This document shows, piece by piece, positions 25,631-34,419 of a stretch of 64,000 nt of DNA; position 1 is the stretch's first letter; every line of letters starts with the position of its first letter. The DNA comes from RGIG4079 sp045646905 (GTDB lineage: Bacteria > Bacteroidota > Bacteroidia > Bacteroidales > Muribaculaceae), in the NCBI GenBank assembly GCA_045646905.1, contig JAZRLP010000022.1, forward strand, positions 78,780 to 142,779, given 5' to 3'. Under the pieces are notes generated by a model. The model did not search any database. It worked only from the letters and a program-made list of their open reading frames with translations, and was not told the DNA's origin. The translations under genes were made by a program, and so were the position numbers.

Positions 25631-25632
25631 CT

Positions 25633-26598
25633 TTAACTTGCTTGCATAACGAGATAGGTTGTGTAGGCTATATAGCATACAACCATTATACCACCCTCAA
25701 GGCGTGTGATGGTGCGTTGTTTAAATAACCATCCAAAGATGAAGAACAATAAACTTGCTCCTACCATTGTGAGCATATCAAAATTGGTGATGCCTCTCAT
25801 AGGTAGAGGACTAATGGTTGACGCACATCCTAATATGAAGAATGAGTTGAAAATGTTACTGCCAATTACATTGCCAATTGCCATGCCTGGATTTTTCTTG
25901 AATGCAGCAGTGAGAGAAGTTGCAAGTTCGGGCAGAGATGTTCCTGCTGCTACTATTGTCAAACCAATAATAGATTCGCTTACACCCATACCTTTAGCGA
26001 TGCCACTTGCTCCATCTACAAAAAATTGTCCGCCAAAAATCAATCCTGCTAGACCTCCAAGAATGAAGAGCGTTGCTTTTAATCCCGACATTGTTTTCAC
26101 CTCTTCGGCGCTTTTGTCTGCACCTCCTTTTTTTGCAATGGAGAAAGTGTAACGCATAAAAATGGCGAAGAATAAAAGTAAAATTAGTCCGTCGGCACGA
26201 CTTAATAGATTGGAACTCTCATTATTTAAGAAAATGTCGTTTGCACAAAATAGGATAGCTAAAGCCGATAATATGACAAGAGGAATCTCGTTGCTCATGA
26301 TGCTTTTTTCTACTTTTATAGGCATTACTAATGCTACGCAACCAATAATCACAAGGATATTGAAAATGTTGCTACCAACAACATTACCAATAGCTAATTC
26401 GGCACTGCCACTAATAGCTGATAGCGAACTAATAATCAATTCGGGGGCTGATGTGCCAAATGCAACAATTGTCAACCCTATAACGAGGTCGCTCACTCCC
26501 CATTTTTTTGCTACAGATGATGCTCCATCTGTGAGGCAGTTGGCTCCGATTAATATAAGAGCAAGACCTCCGATTAGTAAAATGAAATTAAGAAGCAT
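25633..26598 (-). CDS. Calcium/sodium antiporter (CaCA family, YrbG-like)
   Basis: 321 aa with ten or so membrane segments in two inverted halves. Each half carries the alpha-repeat signature: GLTIVAFGTSAPELIIS near residue 45 and GLTIVAAGTSLPELATS near residue 205, each followed by IGNVVGSNIFN / IGNVIGSNIFN. It should exchange Ca2+ for Na+ (or H+) at the inner membrane. Its ATG overlaps the hisB stop (TAATG), so it is the last gene of the his operon and probably translated by reinitiation. There is no obvious metabolic link to histidine. Confidence 0.9.
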   Translation of the reverse strand: MLLNFILLIGGLALILIGANCLTDGASSVAKKWGVSDLVIGLTIVAFGTSAPELIISSLSAISGSAELAIGNVVGSNIFNILVIIGCVALVMPIKVEKSIMSNEIPLVILSALAILFCANDIFLNNESSNLLSRADGLILLLFFAIFMRYTFSIAKKGGADKSAEEVKTMSGLKATLFILGGLAGLIFGGQFFVDGASGIAKGMGVSESIIGLTIVAAGTSLPELATSLTAAFKKNPGMAIGNVIGSNIFNSFFILGCASTISPLPMRGITNFDMLTMVGASLLFFIFGWLFKQRTITRLEGGIMVVCYIAYTTYLVMQAS

Positions 26599-27683
26599 TA
26601 TAAAGTCCCTTTGGTTGATGGTAGTGAATAATTATTTATGTCGCGGCTGATAGCCATTTTAATGGCACGAGCAAGAGCCTTGAATATGCCTTCGATTTTG
26701 TGGTGCTCGTTGGTGCCTTCGGCTCGAATAAATAAATTCATACGAGCGCTATCGCTGAGGCTTTTGAAGAAGTGAAGGAACATTTCGGTGGGCATTTCGC
26801 CAATTTTTTCGCGTTTAAAATCGGCCTCCCACACGAGCCATGGGCGTCCACCAAAGTCGAGAGCCACAGTGCATAGACAATCGTCCATTGGTAGGGTAAA
26901 TCCATATCGTTCGATGCCTCGTTTATCGCCAAGTGCTATGCGAAGAGCATCACCAAGAGCTATAGCTGTGTCTTCAATAGTGTGGTGCTCATCAACATGT
27001 AAATCACCGTTTACTTTAATGTTGAGATTCATTCCCGAGTGACGGCCTATTTGCTCAAGCATATGGTCAAAGAATCCCAATCCTGTTGAGATGTCGCATT
27101 TGCCCTCTCCGTCGAGCGATAATTCAATGTCGATTTGAGTTTCGCTGGTGTTGCGAGTTACATGAGCACGGCGCTCATTGTCGAGCAAGAATTTGGCAAT
27201 GTCATTCCACGACTTAAAAGCATTTTCGTTGATAAAGATGCCTTTGCAACCAAGATTTTCGGCAAGTTTCATATCGCTTTGACGGTCACCGATAACCCAT
27301 GAGTTTTCAAGGTCATAATTGCCTGTGAGATATTCGGTCAAGAGAGCTGTGCCGGGTTTGCGAGTAGGCTTGTTTTCATGTTCAAATGTGCGGTCGATGA
27401 TGATATCATCAAACACAATTCCCTCCCCCTCAAGTGTTTTCAACATTTTATTGTGAGCAGGCCAAAAGGTGTCTTCGGGGAACGAGTCGGTGCCCAACCC
27501 ATCTTGATTGGTAACCATCACGAGTTTGTAGTTCAACCGAGTGGCAATAAGGTGCATGGCACGCAACACTCCGGGAAGAAATTCAAGTTTTTCGAGTGAG
27601 TCTACTTGATAGTCAACTGGGGGCTCTACGATGAGAGTGCCGTCGCGGTCGATAAATAATACTCGCTGTTTATCTTGAGCCAT
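26598..27683 (-). CDS. hisB: Bifunctional histidinol-phosphatase / imidazoleglycerol-phosphate dehydratase
   Basis: 361 aa fusion that carries out two steps of histidine synthesis. N-terminal HAD phosphatase: FIDRDGTLI (residues 10-18), MVTNQDGLGTDSF and VIGDRQSDMKLAENLGC. C-terminal IGP dehydratase from about 170: GLGFFDHMLEQIGRHSG, DEHHTIEDTAIALG and NEHHKIEGIFKALARA, which hold the manganese-binding His pairs. It overlaps the hisC end by 14 nt and the exchanger start by 1 nt. Confidence 0.97.
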   Translation of the reverse strand: MAQDKQRVLFIDRDGTLIVEPPVDYQVDSLEKLEFLPGVLRAMHLIATRLNYKLVMVTNQDGLGTDSFPEDTFWPAHNKMLKTLEGEGIVFDDIIIDRTFEHENKPTRKPGTALLTEYLTGNYDLENSWVIGDRQSDMKLAENLGCKGIFINENAFKSWNDIAKFLLDNERRAHVTRNTSETQIDIELSLDGEGKCDISTGLGFFDHMLEQIGRHSGMNLNIKVNGDLHVDEHHTIEDTAIALGDALRIALGDKRGIERYGFTLPMDDCLCTVALDFGGRPWLVWEADFKREKIGEMPTEMFLHFFKSLSDSARMNLFIRAEGTNEHHKIEGIFKALARAIKMAISRDINNYSLPSTKGTL

Positions 27684-28707
27684 ATTCTTGTAATTTTTCT
27701 ATTAGTAATTGATTTTCCTCGTCACTACCTACAGTGATACGCAAGCAGTTGCCACAAAGATGCACACGAGAGCGATTGCGTACTATCACGCCTCCGTCGC
27801 GAAGATAAGCATAAATAGCATTGGCATTGGATACTTGCACAAGCACAAAGTTGGCGTCAGAAGGGTATATTTTCTCTACAACATCGAGCATAGCCATTTC
27901 GGCCACAAGGGTATTGCGCGCATCAAGTATTTCGGCAGTGACGCGATTGATGTTGTCAATGTCATCAAGAACCTTGAGAGCTTGTCGTTGAGTGAGAATG
28001 TTGATGTTGTAGGGGTATTTTACTTTGTTGTAAATATCGATAATCTCTTGTGATGCATATGATACACCCAATCTCATTGCTGCACTTGCCCATGCTTTTG
28101 AGAATGTTTGCATCACTATCATGCGAGGAAATTCATCAAGAAACTCTACCATTGAGCCTTTGGGCGAAAAGTCGATATATGCTTCATCTATAACGGTTAT
28201 TCCATTAAATCGTGAACATAATTCGCGCAACTGTTCGCGAGGGAATGCGTTGCCAGTAGGGTTGTTGGGAGTGCATATCCACAATATCTTGGTATTTTGG
28301 TCGGTGGCATTAAGTACGGCATCAACATTGAGTGTGAAATCATCGTTTAGACTCACCTCGCGATACTCTACATCATTGATGTCGGCACACACTTGATACA
28401 TTCCATATGTGGGTTTGAGTGCAACAACATTGTCAATGCCAGGACGACAAAATACACGATAAGCAATGTCGATACATTCGTCGCTACCCACGCCGAGGAA
28501 TATGCGTGTGGCATCAACACCACGAATTGCCCCTAATCGCTCTTTAACCTCCCATTGTAGTGGATCGGGGTAACGATTGAGTCCTTCAATGCGACTATTT
28601 TCGTTAGCATCGAGCCATGCACGAGCCTCGCCCGTAAATTCGTTGCGAGCGCATGTGTATGGTTCAAGATTCCATATGTTTGGTCTAACTAATTCTTTTA
28701 GTGACAT
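27670..28707 (-). CDS. hisC: Histidinol-phosphate aminotransferase
   Basis: 345 aa class I/II PLP enzyme. Seen: LDANENSRIEGLNRYPDP near the N-terminus, WICTPNNPTGNAFPREQL, VIDEAYIDFSP and the PLP lysine motif QTFSKAWASAAMRLG (about residues 200-214). It moves an amino group from glutamate to imidazole acetol phosphate. It lies 8 nt after hisD. Normal length. Confidence 0.97.
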   Translation of the reverse strand: MSLKELVRPNIWNLEPYTCARNEFTGEARAWLDANENSRIEGLNRYPDPLQWEVKERLGAIRGVDATRIFLGVGSDECIDIAYRVFCRPGIDNVVALKPTYGMYQVCADINDVEYREVSLNDDFTLNVDAVLNATDQNTKILWICTPNNPTGNAFPREQLRELCSRFNGITVIDEAYIDFSPKGSMVEFLDEFPRMIVMQTFSKAWASAAMRLGVSYASQEIIDIYNKVKYPYNINILTQRQALKVLDDIDNINRVTAEILDARNTLVAEMAMLDVVEKIYPSDANFVLVQVSNANAIYAYLRDGGVIVRNRSRVHLCGNCLRITVGSDEENQLLIEKLQEYGSR

Positions 28708-28715
28708 ATCTTATA

Positions 28716-30005
28716 TCAGTTGTTTTCTAATGATTTAATGCGCAATGTCATTGCCATTTTGTGAGCATATAAATCTTCATTCTCGGCCATTACTTCAACC
28801 GCACGGCCTATTGATGCTATACCTTGAGGAGTGAGTTCTTGGAAGGTGATTTTTTTTGTGAAACTATCGAGGTTCACACCACTATAGGTGCGAGCATAAC
28901 CCGAAGTGGGCAATGTGTGGTTAGTCCCCGAAGCATAGTCTCCTGCACTTTCGGGTGAGTATGGTCCCACGAATACCGAACCAGCATTTTTTACCTTTGA
29001 TGCTAAATTCCAAGCATCTTTATGGTTGATTATGAGGTGTTCTGGTGCATAATGATTAGAAAAATCCATTACCTCATCATCGTTGCTCAATAGAATCATG
29101 CGACTGTGACTCAATGATTTTTCCATCATTTCACGGCGTGGCAATACTTGTAACAAATTTTCTATTTCAATAGGTAATTGTTTAAGTAGTTTCTCCGACG
29201 AGGTAACAAGTATTGATTGGCTATCGGGGCCATGTTCGGCTTGCGAAAGAAAATCTGATGCTACGAATGCCGCGTTGGCGTTTTCATCGGCAATAACAAG
29301 CACCTCCGATGGCCCAGCAGGCATGTCGATTGACACATTCCCTTCGCTCACTTGGCGTTTAGCCTCGGTGACAAATCGATTTCCTGGACCAAATATTTTA
29401 TATACGGCAGGGATTGTTTCAGTGCCGTAGGCCATTGCTGCTATCGCTTGTGCTCCTCCAGTTTTGAATATGCGATTCACGCCTGCCACACTTGCAGCAT
29501 AGAGGATGGCTGGGTGTACTTTCCCATCTTTGCCCGAGGGAGTGCAGAAAATAATCTCCTCGCAACCAGCTATCACGGCAGGTACGGCAAGCATCAACAC
29601 GGTTGAGAATAGGGGAGAGTTGCCCCCTGGGACATATAACCCAACTTTTGAAATGGGAACTTGGCGTTGAATGCACTTCACGCCAGGTGCAGTTTCAACT
29701 TGCACCTCGGTTGCTTGCACTTTGTGGAATGATTCAATGTTTTTACGAGCAATATTGATTGCTTCTTTTAGTTCATTGCTCACAAGTGATGCTGCCTCGT
29801 CAATTTCCTCCTTGGTTACAGCAAGAGAGTCGAGCGTAGCGCCAGTGAATCGTTGCTCATATTCTTTCACTGCATTGTCGCCTCGTTGAGCCACATTGGT
29901 AATAATGTCGGCTACGATTGCTTTCACCTCATTGGCTTTATCGGCCAATGCTCGTTGCGAAAGTTGTTCCCAAGTGTCGCGTGATGGATATTTTATTATT
30001 TCCAT
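28716..30005 (-). CDS. hisD: Histidinol dehydrogenase
   Basis: 429 aa, zinc enzyme that oxidises histidinol to histidine with NAD. Seen: GLYVPGGNSPLFSTVLMLAVPA, KIFGPGNRFVTEAKRQV, DMPAGPSEVLVIAD, FLSQAEHGPDSQSIL with the catalytic E-H, and APEHLIIN, SAGDYASGTNHTLPTSGYAR. Normal length. It lies 21 nt after hisG. Confidence 0.97.
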   Translation of the reverse strand: MEIIKYPSRDTWEQLSQRALADKANEVKAIVADIITNVAQRGDNAVKEYEQRFTGATLDSLAVTKEEIDEAASLVSNELKEAINIARKNIESFHKVQATEVQVETAPGVKCIQRQVPISKVGLYVPGGNSPLFSTVLMLAVPAVIAGCEEIIFCTPSGKDGKVHPAILYAASVAGVNRIFKTGGAQAIAAMAYGTETIPAVYKIFGPGNRFVTEAKRQVSEGNVSIDMPAGPSEVLVIADENANAAFVASDFLSQAEHGPDSQSILVTSSEKLLKQLPIEIENLLQVLPRREMMEKSLSHSRMILLSNDDEVMDFSNHYAPEHLIINHKDAWNLASKVKNAGSVFVGPYSPESAGDYASGTNHTLPTSGYARTYSGVNLDSFTKKITFQELTPQGIASIGRAVEVMAENEDLYAHKMAMTLRIKSLENN

Positions 30006-30026
30006 TATTGGCGTGTTGAAGAGTGA

Positions 30027-30893
30027 TTATAAAACCATTTTTTCGATGTCGAGAGCAAGGATGCCTTCAGCGCCTGCGTTACGCAATTTACCCACGATTT
30101 CCCAAAAGCGTTTTTCTTCCAATGCGGTGTGAACCGAACACCAATCAGCATTGGCAAGAGATAGCACTGTGGGGCTCTTGATGCCAGGTAGTACGGCTAA
30201 CACATCATCGAGTTTCTCGCGTGGCACATTCATCAAAATATATTTTTTGCCGTCGGCTGCTTTTACAGCATCGAAACGGAATAGAAGCTCATCAAGAATT
30301 GCTTGCTTTTCTTCCGAGAGTTGTTGCTTTTTAGAGCCGATAAGTACTGCTTGGCTATCAAGCACTTTTTCAACTTCAACAAGGTTGTTGCTCACAAGTG
30401 TTGAGCCCGATGAAACGATGTCGAAGATGCCATCGGCAAGACCTATGCCAGGAGCAATTTCAACCGAACCAGTAATCACATGTATATCGGCATTGATATT
30501 ATTTTCTTTGAGGAATTTTTCGAGAATTACGGGATATGAAGTCGCGATTTTGCGATTGTTAAACCATTCAACTCCATTGTATTCAATGCGTTTAGGGATA
30601 GCAAGTGAAAGTCGGCATTTGCTAAAACCAAGTTCCTTGATTATTTCCACCGCTTTATCTTTTTCAAGCACTTCATTTAATCCTACGATACCGATGTCGG
30701 CAGTACCCATTGCAACCGATTCGGGAATATCATCATCGCGAAGAAATAGCAGTTCTACAGGGAAATTGCGAGAGGGAACGAGAAGAGTGCGTTTTACCGA
30801 AGTCATTTTTACACCAGCCTCCGAGAGCAATTCCATTGTTTCCTCATATAAGCGGCCTTTTGATTGTACCGCAATTCTAAGTTTTGTTTCCAT
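30027..30893 (-). CDS. hisG: ATP phosphoribosyltransferase, long form
   Basis: 288 aa, the long HisG with a C-terminal ACT-like histidine-sensing domain (about 210-288), so it should not need HisZ. It starts histidine synthesis by joining ATP and PRPP. Seen: the N-terminal RIAVQSKGRL, MGTADIGIVGLNEVLEK, ATSYPVILEKFLKEN and the PRPP loop SVEIAPGIGLADGIFDIVSSG. First gene of the his operon; a leader peptide and attenuator lie upstream (30926-31065). The operon here carries G, D, C and B only. Confidence 0.97.
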   Translation of the reverse strand: METKLRIAVQSKGRLYEETMELLSEAGVKMTSVKRTLLVPSRNFPVELLFLRDDDIPESVAMGTADIGIVGLNEVLEKDKAVEIIKELGFSKCRLSLAIPKRIEYNGVEWFNNRKIATSYPVILEKFLKENNINADIHVITGSVEIAPGIGLADGIFDIVSSGSTLVSNNLVEVEKVLDSQAVLIGSKKQQLSEEKQAILDELLFRFDAVKAADGKKYILMNVPREKLDDVLAVLPGIKSPTVLSLANADWCSVHTALEEKRFWEIVGKLRNAGAEGILALDIEKMVL

Positions 30894-30925
30894 TGTTATA
30901 TGTCGTTTATTATTATTTTCTAATT

Positions 30926-30959
30926 TAAAAAGCCGGTTACCAATTAAGGAAGCCGGCTC
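30926..30959 (-). terminator. his operon attenuator terminator
   Basis: On the - strand AGCCGG pairs with CCGGCT around a 16-nt loop, followed by TTTTTAAA. It lies about 33 nt before the hisG start and 60 nt after the leader peptide stop. The loop-side GCTTCC (plus 30948-30953) can instead pair with GGAAGC just after the leader stop (plus 31011-31016), which would break the terminator arm. Confidence 0.8.
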
Positions 30960-31017
30960 GGTATTTTGTATTATTTAAATCATGTTTATTTGCACACAAC
31001 ACACTACCACGCTTCCA

Positions 31018-31065
31018 TTATAGAGCGAAATGATGATAATGATGATGTGTCATGTTAAAAGTCAT
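31018..31065 (-). CDS. hisL: Histidine-rich leader peptide of the his operon
   Basis: Short open frame MTFNMTHHHYHHFAL then TAA; the second Met (31053) gives the 11-residue MTHHHYHHFAL. Five of its codons are CAT for His, in a cluster (HHHYHH). It lies between a consensus promoter and a terminator hairpin ahead of hisG. Ribosome stalling at the His codons when charged tRNA-His is scarce would favour the antiterminator, as in classical his attenuation. The peptide itself has no known function beyond sensing. Confidence 0.85.
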   Translation of the reverse strand: MTFNMTHHHYHHFAL

Positions 31066-31094
31066 GTTTTTGTGATAAATTTTAATCTTTTGTG

Positions 31095-31125
31095 CAAAGA
31101 TACAAACTTTTTGTTATTAATGCAA
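31095..31125 (-). promoter_or_regulatory. Promoter of the his operon
   Basis: On the - strand TTG (31123-31125), a 20-bp spacer and TATCTTTG (31095-31102) fit the Bacteroidetes consensus. The RNA would start near 31088, about 23 nt before the first leader-peptide ATG. Confidence 0.7.
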
Positions 31126-31240
31126 TACTTTTTGTGGAAAAATGACAAAATTGTAATGCTATATAGGTTGAAAACGATAGTTTACTTGTAAAAAACGCTT
31201 TAAAATTGATTTAACAAATGACTTATTGGGGTTTAGACAA

Positions 31241-31261
31241 TAAAAATAGATTCAAATCTAT
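31241..31261 (-). terminator. Weak terminator after the L,D-transpeptidase gene
   Basis: ATAGAT/ATCTAT, a 6-bp stem with a 4-nt loop, followed by TTTTTA on the - strand, 7 nt after the stop codon. Confidence 0.5.
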
Positions 31262-31268
31262 GCGAATA

Positions 31269-31736
31269 TTAGTCCTTTTCAATGGTGACTTTGGTGCCTA
31301 CTTTTACAAGTTTTACGAGTTTGAGCATTTCGTCGTTGTGAATGCGCACGCAACCACTGCTTGTGCGAGTGCCTATGAGTTCGGGATAGCATGTGCCGTG
31401 AATGCCTATCATAGTGGTGATAGGAGTTTTAAGTCGAAGGAAGTATGGCCCGTAAGCACCTTTGATTTTTCCCTTGCCATCTTTGAAATCCCATGTCCAT
31501 TGTGAAGAGGGTTGTATCATATTGATTTTGAATGTACCTTCGGGCGTTTTGTTGTCGCCTCGGCGAGTTTTGTTGCCGAAGTTTCGGCCACAACTTATCT
31601 TGGTTTTAAGAAGAATACTATCGCTATCGTTATACACGGTGAGCGTCATCTCTTTTTTTGAGACAACGATGCGGTTTTCGGCAACGATGGTTGATGCAAT
31701 AAATATTGCGAAAATAAGAATTAGAAATTTACGCAT
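31269..31736 (-). CDS. L,D-transpeptidase (YkuD family)
   Basis: 155 aa with a signal peptide (LILIFAIFIASTIVA). The YkuD catalytic motif is complete: MIGIHGTCYPELIG followed by TSSGCVRIHNDEM with the nucleophile Cys (about residues 110-136). It forms 3-3 cross-links in peptidoglycan or attaches proteins to it, in the periplasm. It is a minimal single-domain enzyme with no LysM or PG-binding domain. It lies 7 nt after a lipoprotein gene and is likely co-transcribed with it. Confidence 0.92.
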   Translation of the reverse strand: MRKFLILIFAIFIASTIVAENRIVVSKKEMTLTVYNDSDSILLKTKISCGRNFGNKTRRGDNKTPEGTFKINMIQPSSQWTWDFKDGKGKIKGAYGPYFLRLKTPITTMIGIHGTCYPELIGTRTSSGCVRIHNDEMLKLVKLVKVGTKVTIEKD

Positions 31737-31743
31737 TTGAATT

Positions 31744-32265
31744 CTATTTTTCTAATTTGTCAATGTTGGGTGATGCTATTTCAATGAGTTTGTTTGCCCT
31801 ACGAGTAACTGCTTTGATTTGATTTTTAAAATCATCTCCTTTAGGCCCTTTGGCAATGGAATCAATTATGGAAATTGCCATTTTTCCTATATTGGTGGCT
31901 TCTTCGTTTGAAATAGAGTCGTTTTTGAGGTCGGCCGATGCTTTGTCAATCATCTCATTTATTGAGATAAGTTGGTCTTTTATCCCTTTCTTTGTCATGT
32001 CAACTACGGTCGAAGGCTCAAATTCAGGTAGATTCTCTTCAATTGTTGAATCAACGGCAATGCTGTCAATAGCAATGGTATCGGTTGCAATGCTATCAAC
32101 ACTAAAGATCGTATCAATAATTGCAAGAGAATCAATGCTGTCATTTATCGCACCAGTGTTTGGTGCCGATTCGCTCGAACAGGTGCAACTATAGGCTAAT
32201 GAAAGAAAAACAATAGAGCCTATCGTTTTAGACAATAGGCAAATGTGTCGCATGCGATAATTCAT
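31744..32265 (-). CDS. Asp/Ile/Ser-repeat lipoprotein of unknown function
   Basis: 173 aa with a lipobox-like segment (LSLAYSC). Residues about 40-75 are a low-complexity linker of repeated D-S-I-A-x-D units (SIATDTIAIDSIAVDS), followed by a helical domain of about 85 residues rich in Lys, Ile and Asp. I do not recognise the family. It is co-transcribed with the L,D-transpeptidase, so a cell-wall role is plausible. A consensus promoter lies 21 nt upstream. Confidence 0.7.
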   Translation of the reverse strand: MNYRMRHICLLSKTIGSIVFLSLAYSCTCSSESAPNTGAINDSIDSLAIIDTIFSVDSIATDTIAIDSIAVDSTIEENLPEFEPSTVVDMTKKGIKDQLISINEMIDKASADLKNDSISNEEATNIGKMAISIIDSIAKGPKGDDFKNQIKAVTRRANKLIEIASPNIDKLEK

Positions 32266-32285
32266 CGTTTATTTATTTTAGGAGG

Positions 32286-32317
32286 CAAAAATAAGCCGAT
32301 TTTATGTGATTAACAAA
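32286..32317 (-). promoter_or_regulatory. Promoter of the lipoprotein / L,D-transpeptidase pair
   Basis: On the - strand TTTG (32314-32317), a 20-bp spacer and TATTTTTG (32286-32293), an exact match to the Bacteroidetes pattern. Confidence 0.65.
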
Positions 32318-32361
32318 TTATGATAAAATAAATTGTTTAACTTTGTAGAAAATAAAATGTT

Positions 32362-33219
32362 TTGACACTTAAAGAAACCATAAAAGAAATAAAACAGCGT
32401 CTTGCGCCTGTGGTTGGTGAGCGAGAGGTTTATTGGATGACTCGCGACATTATGGAGCATGTGAAGGGTTATTCCGAGGTTGATATGCTCATTAAAGCCG
32501 ATGAGGAGTTGAGCGATTTTATTGAAAGCCAAGTGTTGTCAATAGTGTGCCGAGTAGAACAAGGAGAACCTTTGCAACAAGTGTTGGGTTGGGCACGCTT
32601 TTGTGGAAATAGATTTAAAGTTACTCGCGACACTCTCATTCCTCGTCCCGAAACGCAAGAGTTGGTTGATATGATTATATCGCGCCATGGCGATGAAAAA
32701 GACTTGCGAGTGATGGATGTTGGTACCGGGTCGGGGTGTATTGCAATCACTCTTGCCCGAGGATTGAAATTTGCACAAGTGAGTGCGATTGATATTTCGC
32801 AACAGGCTCTTGATGTTGCACGCGAGAATGCCAAGTCGCTCAAAACACGAGTGAATTTTGAATGTCGTGATGCGTTGTCGTTGTCTCCAAAACGAGGAGA
32901 GAAATATGATATTATAGTGAGTAATCCCCCATATATTGCCGATAGCGAGCGCAAGGATATGGAACGCTCGGTGCTTGACTATGAGCCATCGTCGGCACTA
33001 TTTGTCCCCGATGATGATGCGTTGCGTTTTTATCGAGCTATTGCAGAGTGGGGTAAAGCAGTCCTTGTCCCCGGGGGATATATTTATTATGAGATAAATC
33101 CTCTTTTTGTCCAAGAAATGGTGTCAATGATGTATAGCTTGGGATATAAAGATATAGAGGTGATAGAGGATATGCAAGCTCGCAATCGAATGCTTCGTGC
33201 GCACTTACCCAAAGTATAG
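32362..33219 (+). CDS. prmC: Release factor glutamine methyltransferase PrmC
   Basis: 285 aa. PrmC methylates the GGQ glutamine of RF1 and RF2 using S-adenosylmethionine. Seen: an N-terminal helical domain, RDTLIPRPETQELVD (residues 88-102), VMDVGTGSGCIAITLA (SAM loop) and the IVSNPPYIADSE catalytic motif. The start is TTG: the nearest ATG (32357) is out of frame and stops at once, and the N-terminus LTLKETIKEIKQ fits the family. A TAACTTTG at 32338-32345 lies only 17 nt before it, so the leader is very short. recX follows after 6 nt. Confidence 0.93.
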   Translation: MTLKETIKEIKQRLAPVVGEREVYWMTRDIMEHVKGYSEVDMLIKADEELSDFIESQVLSIVCRVEQGEPLQQVLGWARFCGNRFKVTRDTLIPRPETQELVDMIISRHGDEKDLRVMDVGTGSGCIAITLARGLKFAQVSAIDISQQALDVARENAKSLKTRVNFECRDALSLSPKRGEKYDIIVSNPPYIADSERKDMERSVLDYEPSSALFVPDDDALRFYRAIAEWGKAVLVPGGYIYYEINPLFVQEMVSMMYSLGYKDIEVIEDMQARNRMLRAHLPKV

Positions 33220-33225
33220 GCAGAT

Positions 33226-33711
33226 ATGGAAGAGAGGCGAAAAAAAGTAGTCAAACCTCAAGATGCGTTGTTGCGATTAGAAACATTGTGTGCACAGGCC
33301 GAGCAATGTACCTATGACTTGCGGGTAAAACTATATCGTTGGGGGCTTTCATCGACCGATAGCTCTAAAATAATCAAACAGTTGATTGATACACGATTTG
33401 TTGATGATGCACGCTTTGCCGTGGCTTATTGTCGTGACAAGTATCGATTTAATCGTTGGGGAAGGCTGAAAATAGTTTATGGACTGCGAGCAAAACAAAT
33501 TTCGAGTCATGACATTCAAGAGGCTCTCAATACCATTGACGATGATGAATACGCTGAAATACTACTGTCGGTAATAAAGTCAAAGGCCAAGACTATAAAG
33601 GATGTGGATACCTATGATGGCCGAACAAAATTATTCCGTTATGCGGCTTCGCGAGGTTATGAATCATCGCTCATTGCCCAAATAATAAAAAATCAAAGTT
33701 CATGGACTTAA
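33226..33711 (+). CDS. recX: RecX regulatory protein
   Basis: 161 aa, all-helical, three RecX-type repeats (RLETLCAQAEQCTYDLRVKL, IIKQLIDTRFVDDARFAVAY, GRLKIVYGLRAKQIS). RecX binds RecA filaments and limits their activity. Here it is not next to recA but between prmC and comF, whose start it overlaps by 10 nt, so the three form an operon. The C-terminal repeat (LFRYAASRGYESSLIAQII) is complete. Confidence 0.92.
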   Translation: MEERRKKVVKPQDALLRLETLCAQAEQCTYDLRVKLYRWGLSSTDSSKIIKQLIDTRFVDDARFAVAYCRDKYRFNRWGRLKIVYGLRAKQISSHDIQEALNTIDDDEYAEILLSVIKSKAKTIKDVDTYDGRTKLFRYAASRGYESSLIAQIIKNQSSWT

Positions 33712-34412
33712 TGTGGCTAAAAGAGTGGGGCGATGATGCATTGAGGGTAATATTTCCTAAAGTGTGTGAGGTGTGTGGCCGTTCATTGTCGCGGGGTGAA
33801 GAGTTGCTATGTCTTCATTGCGATTTAGACCTTCCACGAACACGATTGCATGAGGAGTCATTTAATGTATTGCATCAGCGATTGGCTGGAAAGGCTCCTA
33901 TTGAAAAGGCAACAGGATATTTTTATTATTATCGTGGTAGTGATTATGCCAAATTATTGCAGCGAGCAAAGTATAATAATCGGCCCGTAATAATTGAAAA
34001 ATTGGCACATCGATATGTAAGAGAACTCAAAGGAACATCTTTTTTTGATGATATAGATGTGGTTGTAGCAGTGCCTATGCATTGGTTTAAAAAGCTGCGT
34101 CGTGGATATAATCAAAGTGAGGTTATGGCAAATGCAATTTCGCGAGCATCGGGGATAAAACTAAAACAAATTCTTGTAGCAAAGCGTGGACATAAAACCC
34201 AAACTCGCAAAAATCGTTTTGAGCGATGGCAAAATACCAAAGATATTTATGATGTGAAATCAATAGCTGGATTAGAGGGGAAGCATGTGCTAATTGTAGA
34301 TGATATTGTCACTACTGGAGCCACTATATTGGCTTGTTGCGAAGCTCTACATCGCAAATCCCCCACAACACGCATTAGCGTGTTGTCTATAGGAGTCACG
34401 CATTTGCAATAA
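33702..34412 (+). CDS. comF: ComF-family phosphoribosyltransferase-like protein
   Basis: 236 aa. An N-terminal zinc-ribbon (CEVCGRSLSRGEELLCLHC, residues about 21-39) is followed by a PRTase fold with VPMHWFKKLRRGYNQSE and the PRPP loop VLIVDDIVTTGAT near residue 198. ComF proteins take part in DNA uptake and recombination in naturally competent bacteria; their enzymatic role is unclear. It ends 7 nt from the convergent murI stop. Confidence 0.92.
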   Translation: MDLMWLKEWGDDALRVIFPKVCEVCGRSLSRGEELLCLHCDLDLPRTRLHEESFNVLHQRLAGKAPIEKATGYFYYYRGSDYAKLLQRAKYNNRPVIIEKLAHRYVRELKGTSFFDDIDVVVAVPMHWFKKLRRGYNQSEVMANAISRASGIKLKQILVAKRGHKTQTRKNRFERWQNTKDIYDVKSIAGLEGKHVLIVDDIVTTGATILACCEALHRKSPTTRISVLSIGVTHLQ

Positions 34413-34419
34413 TAAAAGA

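Noticed and set aside
30151..30978. 275-aa open frame on the + strand
   Set aside because: Antisense to hisG; Ser/Arg-rich low-complexity product with no recognisable domain, and it runs over the his attenuator.
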